The notes under the pieces: model-generated
Told to the model about the DNA's origin: nothing
The model's input: the letters and a program-made list of their open reading frames with translations, nothing else
Databases searched by the model: none
Program-made: the position numbers and the translations under genes
In this document: in pieces, positions 45,784 to 56,789 of the stretch
How the letters are laid out: each line of letters opens with the position of its first letter
Numbering within the stretch: the stretch's first letter is position 1
Source of the DNA: Dryomyza anilis
Lineage: Eukaryota > Arthropoda > Insecta > Diptera > Dryomyzidae
DNA length: 64,000 nt
Direction of reading: 5' to 3'
NCBI GenBank assembly: GCA_951804985.1
Contig: OX638132.1
Location: 41,103,152-41,167,151 of the forward strand

Positions 45784-46743
45784 AATAATTTGGTTATAAA
45801 ATTTATATGTTTTAAAATGTTAAGATGTTTTAAATTGTTAGATTAAATTTTTAGACAAAATTTAAATATTTTAATTAAATTTTAATTTAAAATCAAATTA
45901 AAATTTCAAAATTGAATTAAAAGTTTAAAATAAAATTTAAATTTAAAATTTTTAGATGTTTCAAATATTTAAACCAAATTGTAAACAAATTTATAATTTT
46001 TTCTAAAAATTACATTCTATTATATTGTTTAGATTAAATTTGTAGATAAAATTTAAATTTTTAAATAAAATTTAAAATTTTAAATTAAAATTAAAATTAA
46101 AATTTTTAAATATCATTTTAAATTTGGAGACAAAATTTAAACTTTTTAGAAAATTTATATTTTTTATAATACTTGAATTTCATTCTTTCATGTTGTTCAA
46201 ATGTTTAAAACAAAAGCGTAAAATTTGAGAAATTAAAAATTAGAAACTGAATGTTATCAGTTTTATTAAATGGAGTTATTAAATCAATTTAATACATATC
46301 AATATATATTATTATATTGAACAAATTACAAATTTAAAACTCAAATAGATCAAATACCTTAAATGTTGTATTCAATTCGTCCATTGCGGTCCTCCCTCCA
46401 TCCGTAAGATGCTTGAGTGACACAAGTTTGCAGAGCAGCAGTAGTCATAAAGGCAAGAGTCATCATCGATTGTTACCTTTATAGGCAATTGAAGCTGTGA
46501 ATCATAATTAATTTTTAAAAAAATACATTTTATTAAAAAAGTTTATACTAACTTCTCTGATGCGATGATTATAGCTGATCCTGTATACTTTTCGATAATT
46601 TTAAGTTAAACAGAAACATAGTTAAAATGCAAAACCAAATGATTACCTTTAAATTCCGCAGGTGTGGTTCGAATCAAAGATCATTATCTGACCACGCACT
46701 CTAATACCGTTATTATCCTTCAGATGCAGCAACATAGGCATCA
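45784..46743. other. Flank after the array, unit B
   Basis: Colinear with 35057-36123 apart from small indels. The candidate exon at 46358-46411 is intact. It lacks the 19-base duplication of unit A; there the minus-strand frame after GATTCACAG stays open for about 40 codons (LQLPIKVTIDDDSCLYDYCC). Confidence 0.6.
46358..46411 (-). CDS. Putative internal exon, unit B
   Basis: Same 18 codons and same flanking acceptor and donor as 35625-35678. Confidence 0.3.
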
Positions 46744-46873
46744 ACTTCACCGGCGTCTAGTTAGATTGTTAAGGCTCCTAGCTATCGTACCTGACATAGC
46801 ACTCGCCACGGCTAACTAGCGGTTTCAGGGTAGGTTTTCCAACCCGCCATGTCAGGTCGAGGGGCCATACAAT

Positions 46874-46900
46874 AATTTCACTTCCGGAGGAAGTGAAATT
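46874..46900. repeat. Perfect 12-bp-stem hairpin
   Basis: AATTTCACTTCC, loop GGA, GGAAGTGAAATT. The sequence CCGGAGGAAGTGAAAT also occurs at 11109-11124 without the other arm. Confidence 0.8.
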
Positions 46901-47561
46901 TAAATCAAACACAACAAAAATAATTTTATCCTAATCCATCGCCAACTCCACCATCTATTACACCATGTCGATTAGGATTTACCTTGCCATTTTTCTCAAA
47001 CCACTCCCCCTATACGCCTTAGCCAGACATCCCCTAAATAGGAATTAAAAAAAACTTGTTATTAAAACCAACAAAAAAAAATATTTAGGAATACATCTAA
47101 ATTCACAATTTATTTAAGGTTAATTCAAGTCGCACCTATCCTGTTATAACCTGATCTAAGAAAGCTTTCTGAGATGGTTTAAAACAAATTGGGGAAGTTT
47201 CCTCAGGGAATCATCGCTTTGACCCACTTTACCGATTTCAATGGCAGTATGTAAATGTATATCGCTTAGGGAAATTATTACAAAGACAAGAAAAGTAGGT
47301 TATAAAAAAAATTATATATATAAAAAAAATTAAAAATTGTAAAGTAAAATTCAGCTAACTGAATAATAAAAAATCAATAAAAAAATAATATGGATATATC
47401 CATATATGGAGATAAATACTTAAAAATAAAAAAAATTAATTCTGAAAATAAATATTTATGCTGGATAAAAAATAAGTTTTGAAACAAAAAAAAAACTTAA
47501 ATTAATTGGTTTAAAAACAACATGTGAATACATATGACCAATTTAAATCAATGTTGACAAG

Positions 47562-47667
47562 TGCTGTTAAAACACCTTAAACGATGTTAAAACGCATTAA
47601 GCGCTGTTAAAACACATTAAACTCTGTTAACACGCATTAAGAGCTGTTAAAACGCATAAATCGCTGC
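47562..47667. repeat. 20-bp minisatellite, about 5 units
   Basis: GCTGTTAAAACACATTAAAC-type units start at 47562, 47583, 47603, 47623 and 47643, each with one or two substitutions. Confidence 0.85.
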
Positions 47668-48699
47668 AACAAAGAAAAACCTCTGTTACAGACTCAGGTT
47701 CTGCTCTGTTACTCTCGCGCACAGTCGGTTGCGTGAGAACAATGTCAGTGAGAAAAATGTGAGAATGCGCGATGTTGCGCTCAGCTGGGTCTGCGCAGCA
47801 CCAATGGTCTTGATTAAACGATCGCTGTTAAGAACGTCGGAAATCGGGAGTGTGTGAATCGCTCATCACTGTGGGTTCAGTGGAAGTACGCATTAACATT
47901 GGTGAGCGATGGTTATTAAAACAGGTCTCTCCACTTTTAGTCCCTGCTACCGGTCGCTCACTTTTCGTAAATTTCACTAATCTAGATTTAAAACAAATAA
48001 TTACATAAAAAAAATTACTAATGACAAACTTTCTACCTGCTTTAATTTGACTTCCTTTACACTTTTAATATTTCAAATGACTTTTAATATTTCAATTAAA
48101 TAAAATGTAGACTTAAACAAAATATTTTTTTAAAGTTTAGTATTTAAACGCAAAAATCCTTGTGCGACTACGTTCGTTGACTGCTTTAACCGAACAGACA
48201 GTAATAAAATTTGCCGTTCCCTTAGGTACTTTCAATCCCACGTATATGCGTCATTCGGCCAGTCCCGTATTCTATTATTCACTCACTTGCTTGACGCTCG
48301 TGAGTTTTCATTCTTCTATTGTCTTTTATTTCGTACTCCGAACATATATTCTACCCACTCGATGACCGATATATCGATCTGTTCCCTTTTTGCGATTTCG
48401 AGACTCGCTGATAATGTGTCATTTGACTGACACTGACATTTATGTGCCGCCGCATAATCTAGTTTCCCTTGTGAAACACAGTCATAAAATAGTATTTAAT
48501 TAAATTAAAACGAAAAAATAATAAAAGAGAGATATGACGTAGAGAACTGGACACGGGATTATCCCACGGATTACCAACATAAGGTATGCTATTTGAATAC
48601 CTAATCTCAGTACCTTTTCTACTTCTAGGTCCCCTTTTTCTCGTAGATGCCCACCCGCAACAAGATGCAGGCAAATATTGTCTTGGGGAGTGAAAATAA

Positions 48700-49015
48700 G
48701 AATACTTTATATTAAAAACAGTTTATAGAATCTTCTCTGATTCGATCCAGATGCAGTAGAATTGTACAGACAATGCGAAAGCGCGTACAACGCGACTACA
48801 GCTCGGCTATTATTTTGCTCAGATGACGCATGTTCGCTGTGTACTTTTAGATATAATTAGGTAAAATGTAAAACTTAAAATGGCAATGCAAATTGATTAC
48901 CTTAAAATTCGGTGGGTTCGGGTGAAGGTATAGTTCATTATCAGGCCACGCACAATACTGTCATCATCGGAGGTTAGTTCCAGCAGTATTGACATCAACT
49001 ACACTGGCGTGTCCA
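48700..49015. repeat. Diverged third copy of the duplication-unit end
   Basis: Colinear with 35820-36123: CTTCTCTGATTCGAT, GCAGTAGAATT, ACGACTACAG...CGGC, CATGTTCGCTGTGTACTTTT, GATTACCTTAAAATTC and ACATCAACT. Identity is far below that between units A and B, so it is older. On the minus strand one frame gives SILLELTSDDDSIVRGLIMN, parallel to MPMLLHLKDDNGIRVRGQIM in unit A, followed in both by AAGGTAATCA, a donor-like site. Confidence 0.7.
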
Positions 49016-49259
49016 ATATTGTCTTGCGATACCAGCAAACAATGCGGTAGCTGTTTTGGATTAACTAATTGTCGTGATCAGCTAAATTTATACATATTAA
49101 TGTTAATACAATATAAAGCAAATATATTCAAATTTAAAACATACAATTTATGGCGGGTCCAACGAAAATTTTCATTTGAATAAACATTTTTTTTTTGACA
49201 TTTTAGTCAATGACATCTTAGCAATTTTCTTGTTGCGCTTTGAAGTTTACGAAAAATAA

Positions 49260-50143
49260 AATAAAAGAGATATAATCAACAGCCATTTTTGAATAATTTT
49301 CTACGAATGTTGTTAATGTGGATGTTGTTAATGTCAACGTAGTATGACTGTTGAATCAGTCCATAAGAAAACTTTCGGTTCATATTTGGAAAATATAGGT
49401 GATATTTTATTGTACAATTGAAATAACAAATGGGCGCCACAGAGTTCCAGTTATGGAAACGTTCCCTTTTTTGTTGGCACATCTCTACATTTAGCAGTAA
49501 CTAAATTAATGGAATTTTCTTGTTGGATGTTGCATACTCTGGCGTATATACAGCATCCATATGCTCTAATGGAAGAGTCACTAAACCCATGAAGTTGACG
49601 ACGTTTGTGTTTAGCATAAAACGAGGAACTTTTAGTAGATGTAAATTGTTGAAGTCTTTAATGAAATTTTCAAAAGATTCCCTACTTTTAATTGGAACTT
49701 CAGTATCGCAATAAAACTTTGATATCCACAGGTCTTGCAGTATAACTCTTGGCTGTAGGACAGTCCAATATTATCGGATCAAAAATTGATGATGCTAGTG
49801 AAAGAAAAGATCATTTAGTACATGTAGAATATTGCTTTTAGGTTCAAAGAAAAACAAAAATAAATCATGTTCTTGATCCCAAGAGGTTCAAAGAAAAACA
49901 AAAATAAATCATGTTCTTGATCCCAAGAGTGTACTGGTGATTGCTGGATTCATATTTGCATCGAAATTCATATTTATGGGAGACACGCAATGTGTATTAA
50001 TTGATGGATGATTTGATTGAATTTTAGCTACTTTGAAACCGTCCTCAAACAATAGTAAAGTTACATCTTTTTGTATTTCCTTTTAATGAATCAGATCGTC
50101 TGCACCGGTCAACATGTCATCTACATAAAATTGAGTTTGAGTC
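49260..50143 (-). pseudogene. BEL/Pao copy 3: reverse transcriptase end and RNase H
   Basis: Minus-strand translation gives FYVDDMLTGADDLIH, then DVTLLLFEDGFKVAKIQSNH, which is the YVDD catalytic box and following block of BEL/Pao reverse transcriptase. Further on QLHGFSDSSIRAYGCCIYAR and FLWTDSTVIL mark the RNase H-like region. Several frameshifts and a 44-bp tandem duplication (49841-49928) break it. The preceding part of the element lies beyond the LINE, at 59366-60650. Confidence 0.85.
49841..49928. repeat. 44-bp tandem duplication inside BEL/Pao copy 3
   Basis: Two exact copies of a 44-base unit starting GGTTCAAAGAAAAACAAAAA at 49841 and 49885. 44 is not a multiple of three, so it breaks the reading frame. 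Confidence 0.95.
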
Positions 50144-50209
50144 GTCAGCTAAACTCGAGAGAGAACGGACGTCTTTAAGCTCGCTCTTTAAAAATTTTAA
50201 ATTAATATA

Positions 50210-51782
50210 TTGCAAAATGCAAAAAATTGTAACAAATGTTCAATTGAAATTACGGGCGACAAAATTGTTTATTGCCGCGCCGATTGCAAATTGTGTTATC
50301 ATGCTAAATGTGTAGCAGTTGATTCAAATTTATTAAATATTATAAACATTTGCCCAAATATATTTTGGATGTGCGACTCGTGTTCGAGTGTGGCAAAAAT
50401 CGGTGTCATGTCGAAGCTGTTTTTTGTTTCTACTCAAATTACGAGCATATTGAACGAAGTTTCAAAATTGAACTTTGGACATACCAACGAAAGCGAATTC
50501 TGCTCTCGTTGTCCAGTGGAGTAAAGTGGTTCGAGTGTAAAATCTTTGTCGGCGTCTGAAGCAGTAGGCATATTGAGCGCTCCTGTAAAAAAATTGTAAC
50601 AAATGTTCAATTGAAATTACGGGCGACAAAATTGTTCATTGCCGCGCCGGTTGCAAATTGTATTATCATGCTAAATGTGTAGCAGTTGATTCAAATTTAT
50701 TAAATATTATAAACATTTCACCAAATATATTTTGGATGTGCGACTCGTGTTCGAGTGTGGCAAACATCGGTGTCTTGTCGAAGCTGTGTTTTGTGTCTAC
50801 TCAAATTACGAGCATATTGAACGAAGTTTCAAAATTGAACTTTGGACATACCAACGAAAGCGAATTCTGCTCTCGTTGTCCAGTGGAGAAAAGTGGTTCG
50901 AGTGTAAAATCTTTGTCGGCGTCTGAAGCAGTAGGCATATTGAGCGCTCCTGCAAAAAAATTGTAACAAATGTTCAATTGAAATTACGGGCGACAATATT
51001 GTTCATTGCCGCGCCGGTTGCAAATTGTATTATCATGCTAAATGTGTAGCAGTTGATTCAAATTTATTAAATATTATAAACATTTGACCAAATATATTTT
51101 GGATGTGCAACTCGTGTTCGAGTGTGGCAAACATCGGTGTCATGTCGAAGCTGTTTTTTGTTTCTACTCAAGTTACGAGCATATTGAACGAAGTTTCAAA
51201 ATTGAACTTTGGACATGCAAACGAAAGCGAATTCTCTTTGTCGGCGTCCGAAGCAGTAGGCAAATTGAGCGCTCCTCTCAAACTCTGCATTTTAAACAGA
51301 GCAAATTGCAGAACAACAGTGCGAAGAAAGGTTCACAAGTTCAATGCCCCCAACAACGCAAACAACAACAACATCATAATCAGCAAACTGAACATAGGCA
51401 GCAGAAGCAGCAACTAATTTGTTGTGCTCCCGATCCTAAGCCGATCGCCGGTAGTGCGTGTGTTGATAGCACGCTACGCGCGGTCACGCGCAATATTAGC
51501 GTACACGTTTCAAATCTACATAGAGACACTACCCCTGCGGATTTGTCGACGCATGTTTCAAAATTTCTCTTATTACAATCAGATGAGATAAATTGTTATC
51601 GACTGACCAAACTAAATGCAGATATATCGACGCTTAAATCTGTCAGCTATCTGCTGGTCATTCCGTCGAATAAATTTAATGATATTAAAAATATTGAGAA
51701 TTGGCCATCAGGTGTAAGGGTGAAGAAGTTTCGCCATAAACAAAAAAACGAAAAAGTGGGCCCCGCAGCCGCAGCAGATTAG
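50210..51782 (+). pseudogene. LINE ORF1 with PHD finger, triplicated
   Basis: The first copy begins NCNKCSIEITGDKIVYCRAD, then CYHAKCVAVD and WMCDSCSS: a C-x2-C...C-x3-C...H-x2-C...C-x2-C PHD-type zinc finger, as in ORF1 of many insect jockey-group LINEs. The ~367-bp coding block is repeated in tandem three times, starting at about 50221, 50588 and 50955, with frame breaks. The third copy is shortened and leads into a Q/N-rich linker and a C-terminal domain (ISVHVSNLHRDTTPADLSTH ... WPSGVRVKKFRHKQK) ending at 51782. Confidence 0.8.
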
Positions 51783-52039
51783 TAAAGAGATCTCAAATTT
51801 CAACATGTTCTAATTCCCTTTCACCTTCTTCGCTAAACATTACAACACATTTTTTACCAGCAAGTACTCTCGCACTGACGACGCAGTCAACGTCGCAGTA
51901 TACATCGCTTGCGCTCTCACCACTGCAGCAAGTGCAATATACTCCAACTTCATGTTGCGCTCACAACATTTCAAACAAGCTCACTGCATCAACTTAGCGT
52001 GCGCTTTCGACAACAACAACAACACAGCTTCACTCTCAA
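51783..52039 (+). other. ORF1-ORF2 junction of the plus LINE
   Basis: Low-complexity, Ser/Thr/Gln-coding sequence in a shifted frame. No separate gene. Confidence 0.5.
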
Positions 52040-52807
52040 TTGCAACATATTGTTACCCAGCAAACAAATTACTTTGTATACTACGAGAACGCAGGAGGTA
52101 TTCGTACTAAATCTTCGCAATTTCTGCTAGCGACATCTTTGCATGAATACAATTTTTTGGCGTTAACGAAGACTTGGCTACACAAAGGAATTAACAATGT
52201 AGAATTTTTCGACAATTATTACAATATTTTTCGACTGGACCGCTGCTCACTAGCTACTGGGAGAGAGCGAGGCGGAGGGGTTTTGCTGGCTGTGAAATCC
52301 GATCTTCAGAGTAAAAGCCTATTAAAGATAGAGAAATTGAACAAATTTGTGTTGAAATAGATTTCATTGATAATAATTCATTATTTTTTATTGTATCTTA
52401 TACCGCCTAATAGCTCATTAGAAATTTATGAAAAACATTTAAACAATATTAATTTTATAATTGATAATTTAAAAGATAAACACCAAATAATTGTATTAGG
52501 TGATTTCAATTTAAGAAATATTTTGTGGACGTTTGATGATAAGAATTTATTGCCATCTAATATGAAATCTGATATAGATTTTTCGGTAATAAGTTTCTTT
52601 CTAACAAATGAATTTCAGCAATTAAATAAATTTAAAAATGATCTTGGTAGAATATTAGATTTTATATTTGTAACGAATGATCTTAAAGCGTCATGTAAAT
52701 TAAATTTATCGCCAATTTCTAAAAATAGTGTACATCACAAAGCACTTTGTATAAATTTCGAATTTTATAAATATGATAAAAATGATATTCGACTATCGAC
52801 TGACTGA
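52040..52807 (+). pseudogene. Plus LINE ORF2: AP-type endonuclease
   Basis: Two frames: YYENAGGIRTKSSQFLLAT, LALTKTWLHKG and GGGVLLAVKSDL (52040-52360), then IIVLGDFNLRNILW and LDFIFVTNDL, HHKALCIN (52367-52807). These match the N-terminal endonuclease of jockey-type LINEs, with the GDFN motif. A stop at 52360 and a frame change inactivate it; TETW is changed to TKTW. Confidence 0.85.
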
Positions 52808-53123
52808 TATCGACTAATTTATTCGATTTTTCAAAGGGTGATTATTTAAGCATAAACAATTTTCTAAACGCTGTTGATTGGTAATTTTTAAATAATATAA
52901 CTGATCCTGTTTAGTTCAGCTATAAATGAGTTCATTCCAAAAATAAGTTATATATCTAAAAACAAAATGCCATGGTTCAATTCAAGGTTAAGCAATTTAA
53001 AAAAATTAAAAGTAAAGCTTTTAAAAAATTTAAACACACACAATGCGAGGCAGATCGATTGTATTTTGAACGTGTGCGAAATGAATTTGATTTTTACACA
53101 CATTTTTATACAAACAATATATA
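52808..53123 (+). pseudogene. Plus LINE ORF2: endonuclease-RT linker
   Basis: Broken by several stops. A fragment with FIPKISYISKNKMPWFNSRL matches the usual linker before the reverse transcriptase. Confidence 0.65.
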
Positions 53124-54530
53124 ATGAATATTGAAACTAAAATGAAAAATAATCCTTCGGTGTTTTGGCATTATGTTAATAATAAACGCAAAAATAGTGG
53201 ATTTCCGAGTATTATGGAATACGAAAACTCAAAATCCAGCAATACTATTGAAAGCTGCGATTTATTTGCAAGATTTTTCCAAAATGTTTATGAAAATCAT
53301 AAAAATTCAGCAATGAATCTAGATTTCAATTCTCCAAATCATGATATTCAAAGTTTTGAAATTTTTGATGAAGATATTGAATCTGCAATTTCCAGCTTAA
53401 AGCCAAGTTGTAAGAGCGAAAATGATGGTTTTCCATTAATATTTTTTAAAAATTACCTCAAACATATTTTGAAACCAATTTCAATACTTTTCAATTTATG
53501 TTTAAGTAAAGGTACATTTTTAAATTGCTGGAAGTTTTGCTCCATTGTACCAATATTTAAATCAGGTGACCGTAGTAACATACAAAACTATAGAGCTATT
53601 GTAAAGCAATGCTCATTTGCAAAAATATTCGACCAAATAATTAAAAATAAATTATATGAACATATAAAAATGGCAATAAGTGATTCTCAGCATGGATTCG
53701 TTCCTGGAAAATCTACGTGTTCAAATTTAATCCTTAAAACTAATTATATTGTTAATGCTATGGAGCAACATCATCAATTAGATGTGGTTTACACAGACTT
53801 TTCAAAAGCATTCGATAAAGTCAATCATATTATTCTTTTAAGAAAGCTGAAAAAGTTTGAGTTATCGGAATCGCTTCTCAAATTTTTTATGAGTTTTTTA
53901 TCAAACAGAAAATTAGTGGTTAAAATAGATTCTTCTATTTCTAAAATTATAGTTAACGCCTATTCTGGGATTCCACAAGGAACACATTGCGGGCCACTAT
54001 TGTTTTTAATATTTATAAATGATTTACCTCAACATATAACTTTTTCGAAATGTTTAATGTTCGCAGATGACATCAAACTGTTTTCAACGATTACTAATTT
54101 ATCTGATGCTTTTAAACTTCAAAAAGATTTAGTTATGTTGTAAAACTGGTGCATTTCAAATAATCTATTTTTGAATGTTGACAAATGTAATGTTGTTTCA
54201 TATTCTAAATGTGCTAATCCATTTATTTTTGATTATTCAATAAATAATCATAGATTGGTTCGTAAACATGAAATAAAAGATTTATGAGTGATATTTGACT
54301 CTAAATTAAAGTTTAATTTTCATTTTGACTATATCATTTCAAAAGCATATTCCATGCTTGGTTTCATTAAAAGAAACACAGTTCACTTTAAAGATCCGTT
54401 GACTCTTAAAGTATTATATGTGTCACTTGTTCGTAGTATATTAGACTACTGTTCAATAATATGGAATCCGTATTTTAATGAACATTCATTCCAAACTATA
54501 ATAATAATAGAGTTTAGCTACTACAGCTAG
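53124..54530 (+). pseudogene. Plus LINE ORF2: reverse transcriptase
   Basis: RT blocks in order: WKFCSIVPIFKSGDRSNIQN, QHGFVPGKSTCSNLI, YTDFSKAFDKVNH, SGIPQGTHCGPLLFL and MFADDIKLF (the FADD catalytic box). In-frame stops at about 54141 (TAA) and in the KDL-stop-VIFDSKL block near 54286 break it. The frame changes near 54500, after DYCSIIWNPYFNEHSFQ. The remainder of ORF2 lies after the nested LINE. Confidence 0.9.
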
Positions 54531-54593
54531 CTATTTCGCACTTTCTCAAACATAAGGTTTAACACTAAGCCAGGAACGTACTCGGTACAGATG
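54531..54593 (+). pseudogene. Plus LINE ORF2, last stretch before the nested insertion
   Basis: In a shifted frame it reads LFRTFSNIRFNTKPGTYSVQM, the block usually found before the YD.RR-type motif of the LINE C-terminal region. It ends at the poly(T) of the nested element. Confidence 0.7.
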
Positions 54594-54791
54594 TTTTTTT
54601 TTTTTTTTAAATGTATTGTTATAATATAAAATATTTTATTTTGTCACAGCTAATACCAAGAGAGTTTTTATGCTAGTGAAAACATTATCTGGAAATATTT
54701 ACCAATTATTTGGCTCGGACAATTCACAACATGTATTTTATATACATCACAAATTAATAAAATTTTTTTTTTTATTATACAATATAGAATA

Positions 54792-56789
54792 TTAGTAAAT
54801 GCGTCGCAGATTACTTTTAAGAGTTAATTTGGACGTAGAGAGATTGAAAAAAGAACAGTTGTTTGCAAAGGTACACATGCGATTAAAAGGAGCACCTGTA
54901 CCATAGTTTGTTCTATTAAAAGGTACATAAAAAATATTAGTATTAGTACGAATACTTCTACGATTGTCATTGATTTTAAAATAGTTTAAGAGCTCAGGAG
55001 AATCTATTATTCCTGTAGATAGCTGATGTATATATACAATATCTGCATTTTTTCTCCTTACTTCTAAGGGTTGCAATCCTATTAAGATCAAACGATCTGA
55101 ATAAGGTGGTAGATTATTATGATCTACCCAATTAAAATGGTATAATCCAAATCTAACGAACCTTTTTTGAATTCTTTCAATTCGACTAATATGAGATTTA
55201 TACATTGGAGACCAGACTTGAGAAGCATATTCAAGGTGTGGTCGCACCAATGTAGTATATAATGTTTGTGTCACTAATGTGTTGTTGAATTCTTTGGCCC
55301 AACGTTTTACAAATCCCAGCATTGCAGATGCTTTACTGCAAATTGTATCAATATGAACATTAAAAGTCAGCTTATCATCAAAGACTATGCCAAGATCCTT
55401 AATAAAGTCAGCTCGGTGTAGAGTTTGATTAGAAATTCTGTAATTGAAACATAGTTTTGATCTTTTTCGAGTAAATGACACTGTTTGGCATTTGCTTGCA
55501 TTTAATATTAAGCTGTTTTTTTGACACCAAACTTCAAAGGACTTCAGATCATCCTGAAGTAATTCACAATCGTCCTCTTTTTTTATTGCTTTATACAGTT
55601 TCATATCGTCAGCATATATGAGCAAACGAGAACTGGTGATGCTATGTGATACATCATTTATGGCCAATATGAATAATAGAGGTCCTAAGTGACTACCTTG
55701 GGGCACACCAGATGTTGCGATAAAGGCAGATGATAAGCAGCCACGAAAACGTATTTGATAAGAGCGTGTATTCAGATAAGATTCCACCCAGTCTATAAAA
55801 TACTGAGGAAACCCTAGCAGTTTCAATTTAAATATAATTAGTTTATGTGAAAGTTTATCAAAAGCCTTACTGAAATCAGTGTAAATGCAATCAACTTGGT
55901 TTCGTGATTCAATTGAACGTAGACTAAAGCTAGTAAAGTCCAGGAGATTAGAGACAGTTGATCTACTATTTACAAAGCCATGTTGACGGGTGTCAATAAT
56001 ATCATGGCAATGTTTTTTAATGGAATGATAAACCATACGTTCGAAAAGTTTAGGAATACAAGATAATTTTGCGATTGGTCGATAGTTATTAACGTCTGCT
56101 TTGCAGCCCTTTTTAAATACTGGAGATATAAAAGATGATTTCCATAAGTGAGGAAAACAACTTTCAGAAAGAGATTTATGAAATAAGAAGGCCAATGGTT
56201 TGCACAAGGAAGAACTGCATTTTTTTAGTAATATTGGTGGAATACCATCAGGACCAGCGTTAGTATCTTCTTCTAATTGGCACATTTCTTCGAAAATAAG
56301 CTCAGGCGGAAGTATAATTGTTCCAAGGGACGTTTTAGGTAAAGATCCACCGTAATTAAAATAATTTAAATCTGGACTAAAATAGTCAGTACTAAATGAT
56401 TTTCGAAAAAGATTGGCAAACAGTCCACATATTATATTAGGATCGTTTGTTAGTCCGTTATCCGATTTAAAAGAAGCGGGAAAACCATCACTCTTTTTTT
56501 TCAAATTGATGAAAGACCAGAATTTATTTGGATCTCCTAACAGTTTTAAATTCATTTGTATCAAATAATCGCTGTAAAGACTGGCACAGAGGTTATTGAA
56601 ATTATCTGCAAGTCTACTATAGTTGAGTAGATCATCGGTATTTTGGGATCGAATATACTTATTCCAGGCTCTATTACGAGTATTTCTTAAATGTTTTAGA
56701 TCTTTGGTGTACCAAGGATAGAATGAAGATGAGATGCGCTTTTGTTCAAAACTAAATCCAATTGTTTGTGTTGGTGATTTTTTATACAA
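54792..56789 (-). CDS. Minus LINE ORF2: reverse transcriptase, open frame
   Basis: 665 open codons. RT blocks are all present: EEDTNAGPDGIPPILLKKC, SPVFKKGCKADVNNYRPIAK, RQHGFVNSRSTVSNLL, DCIYTDFSKAFDKLSH, SGVPQGSHLGPLLFILA and YADDMKLYKAI with the YADD catalytic box, followed by the thumb and C-terminal region (LGIVFDDKLTFNVHIDTICS, RIERIQKRFVRFGLYHF). It makes the cDNA during target-primed reverse transcription. The first ~20 codons overlap the endonuclease frame and are read from the wrong frame, so the natural start is in the upstream endonuclease. RT itself looks intact. Confidence 0.9.
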   Translation of the reverse strand: MYKKSPTQTIGFSFEQKRISSSFYPWYTKDLKHLRNTRNRAWNKYIRSQNTDDLLNYSRLADNFNNLCASLYSDYLIQMNLKLLGDPNKFWSFINLKKKSDGFPASFKSDNGLTNDPNIICGLFANLFRKSFSTDYFSPDLNYFNYGGSLPKTSLGTIILPPELIFEEMCQLEEDTNAGPDGIPPILLKKCSSSLCKPLAFLFHKSLSESCFPHLWKSSFISPVFKKGCKADVNNYRPIAKLSCIPKLFERMVYHSIKKHCHDIIDTRQHGFVNSRSTVSNLLDFTSFSLRSIESRNQVDCIYTDFSKAFDKLSHKLIIFKLKLLGFPQYFIDWVESYLNTRSYQIRFRGCLSSAFIATSGVPQGSHLGPLLFILAINDVSHSITSSRLLIYADDMKLYKAIKKEDDCELLQDDLKSFEVWCQKNSLILNASKCQTVSFTRKRSKLCFNYRISNQTLHRADFIKDLGIVFDDKLTFNVHIDTICSKASAMLGFVKRWAKEFNNTLVTQTLYTTLVRPHLEYASQVWSPMYKSHISRIERIQKRFVRFGLYHFNWVDHNNLPPYSDRLILIGLQPLEVRRKNADIVYIHQLSTGIIDSPELLNYFKINDNRRSIRTNTNIFYVPFNRTNYGTGAPFNRMCTFANNCSFFNLSTSKLTLKSNLRRIY

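Larger units (their letters stand above)
36124..46743. repeat. Tandem segmental duplication, unit B (~10.6 kb)
   Basis: Second unit, same order as unit A at an offset of 7549-7550 up to the array. It is longer only because its 8-bp array is 7240 bp, and it lacks about 80 bases near 46580 that unit A has at 35860-35960. Homology ends near 46757. Confidence 0.95.
46757..48699. other. Unassigned, probably retroelement-derived region
   Basis: GC-richer blocks (46760-46870, 47690-47900, 48150-48450, 48540-48680) alternate with AT-rich DNA. On the minus strand 48540-48674 reads RKRGPRSRKGTEIRYSNSIP and on to YVGNPWDNPVSSSLRHI, which is protein-like but was not identified. It separates unit B from an older third copy of the unit's end. 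It may be an old LTR element in minus orientation; no diagnostic domain was seen. Confidence 0.35.
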
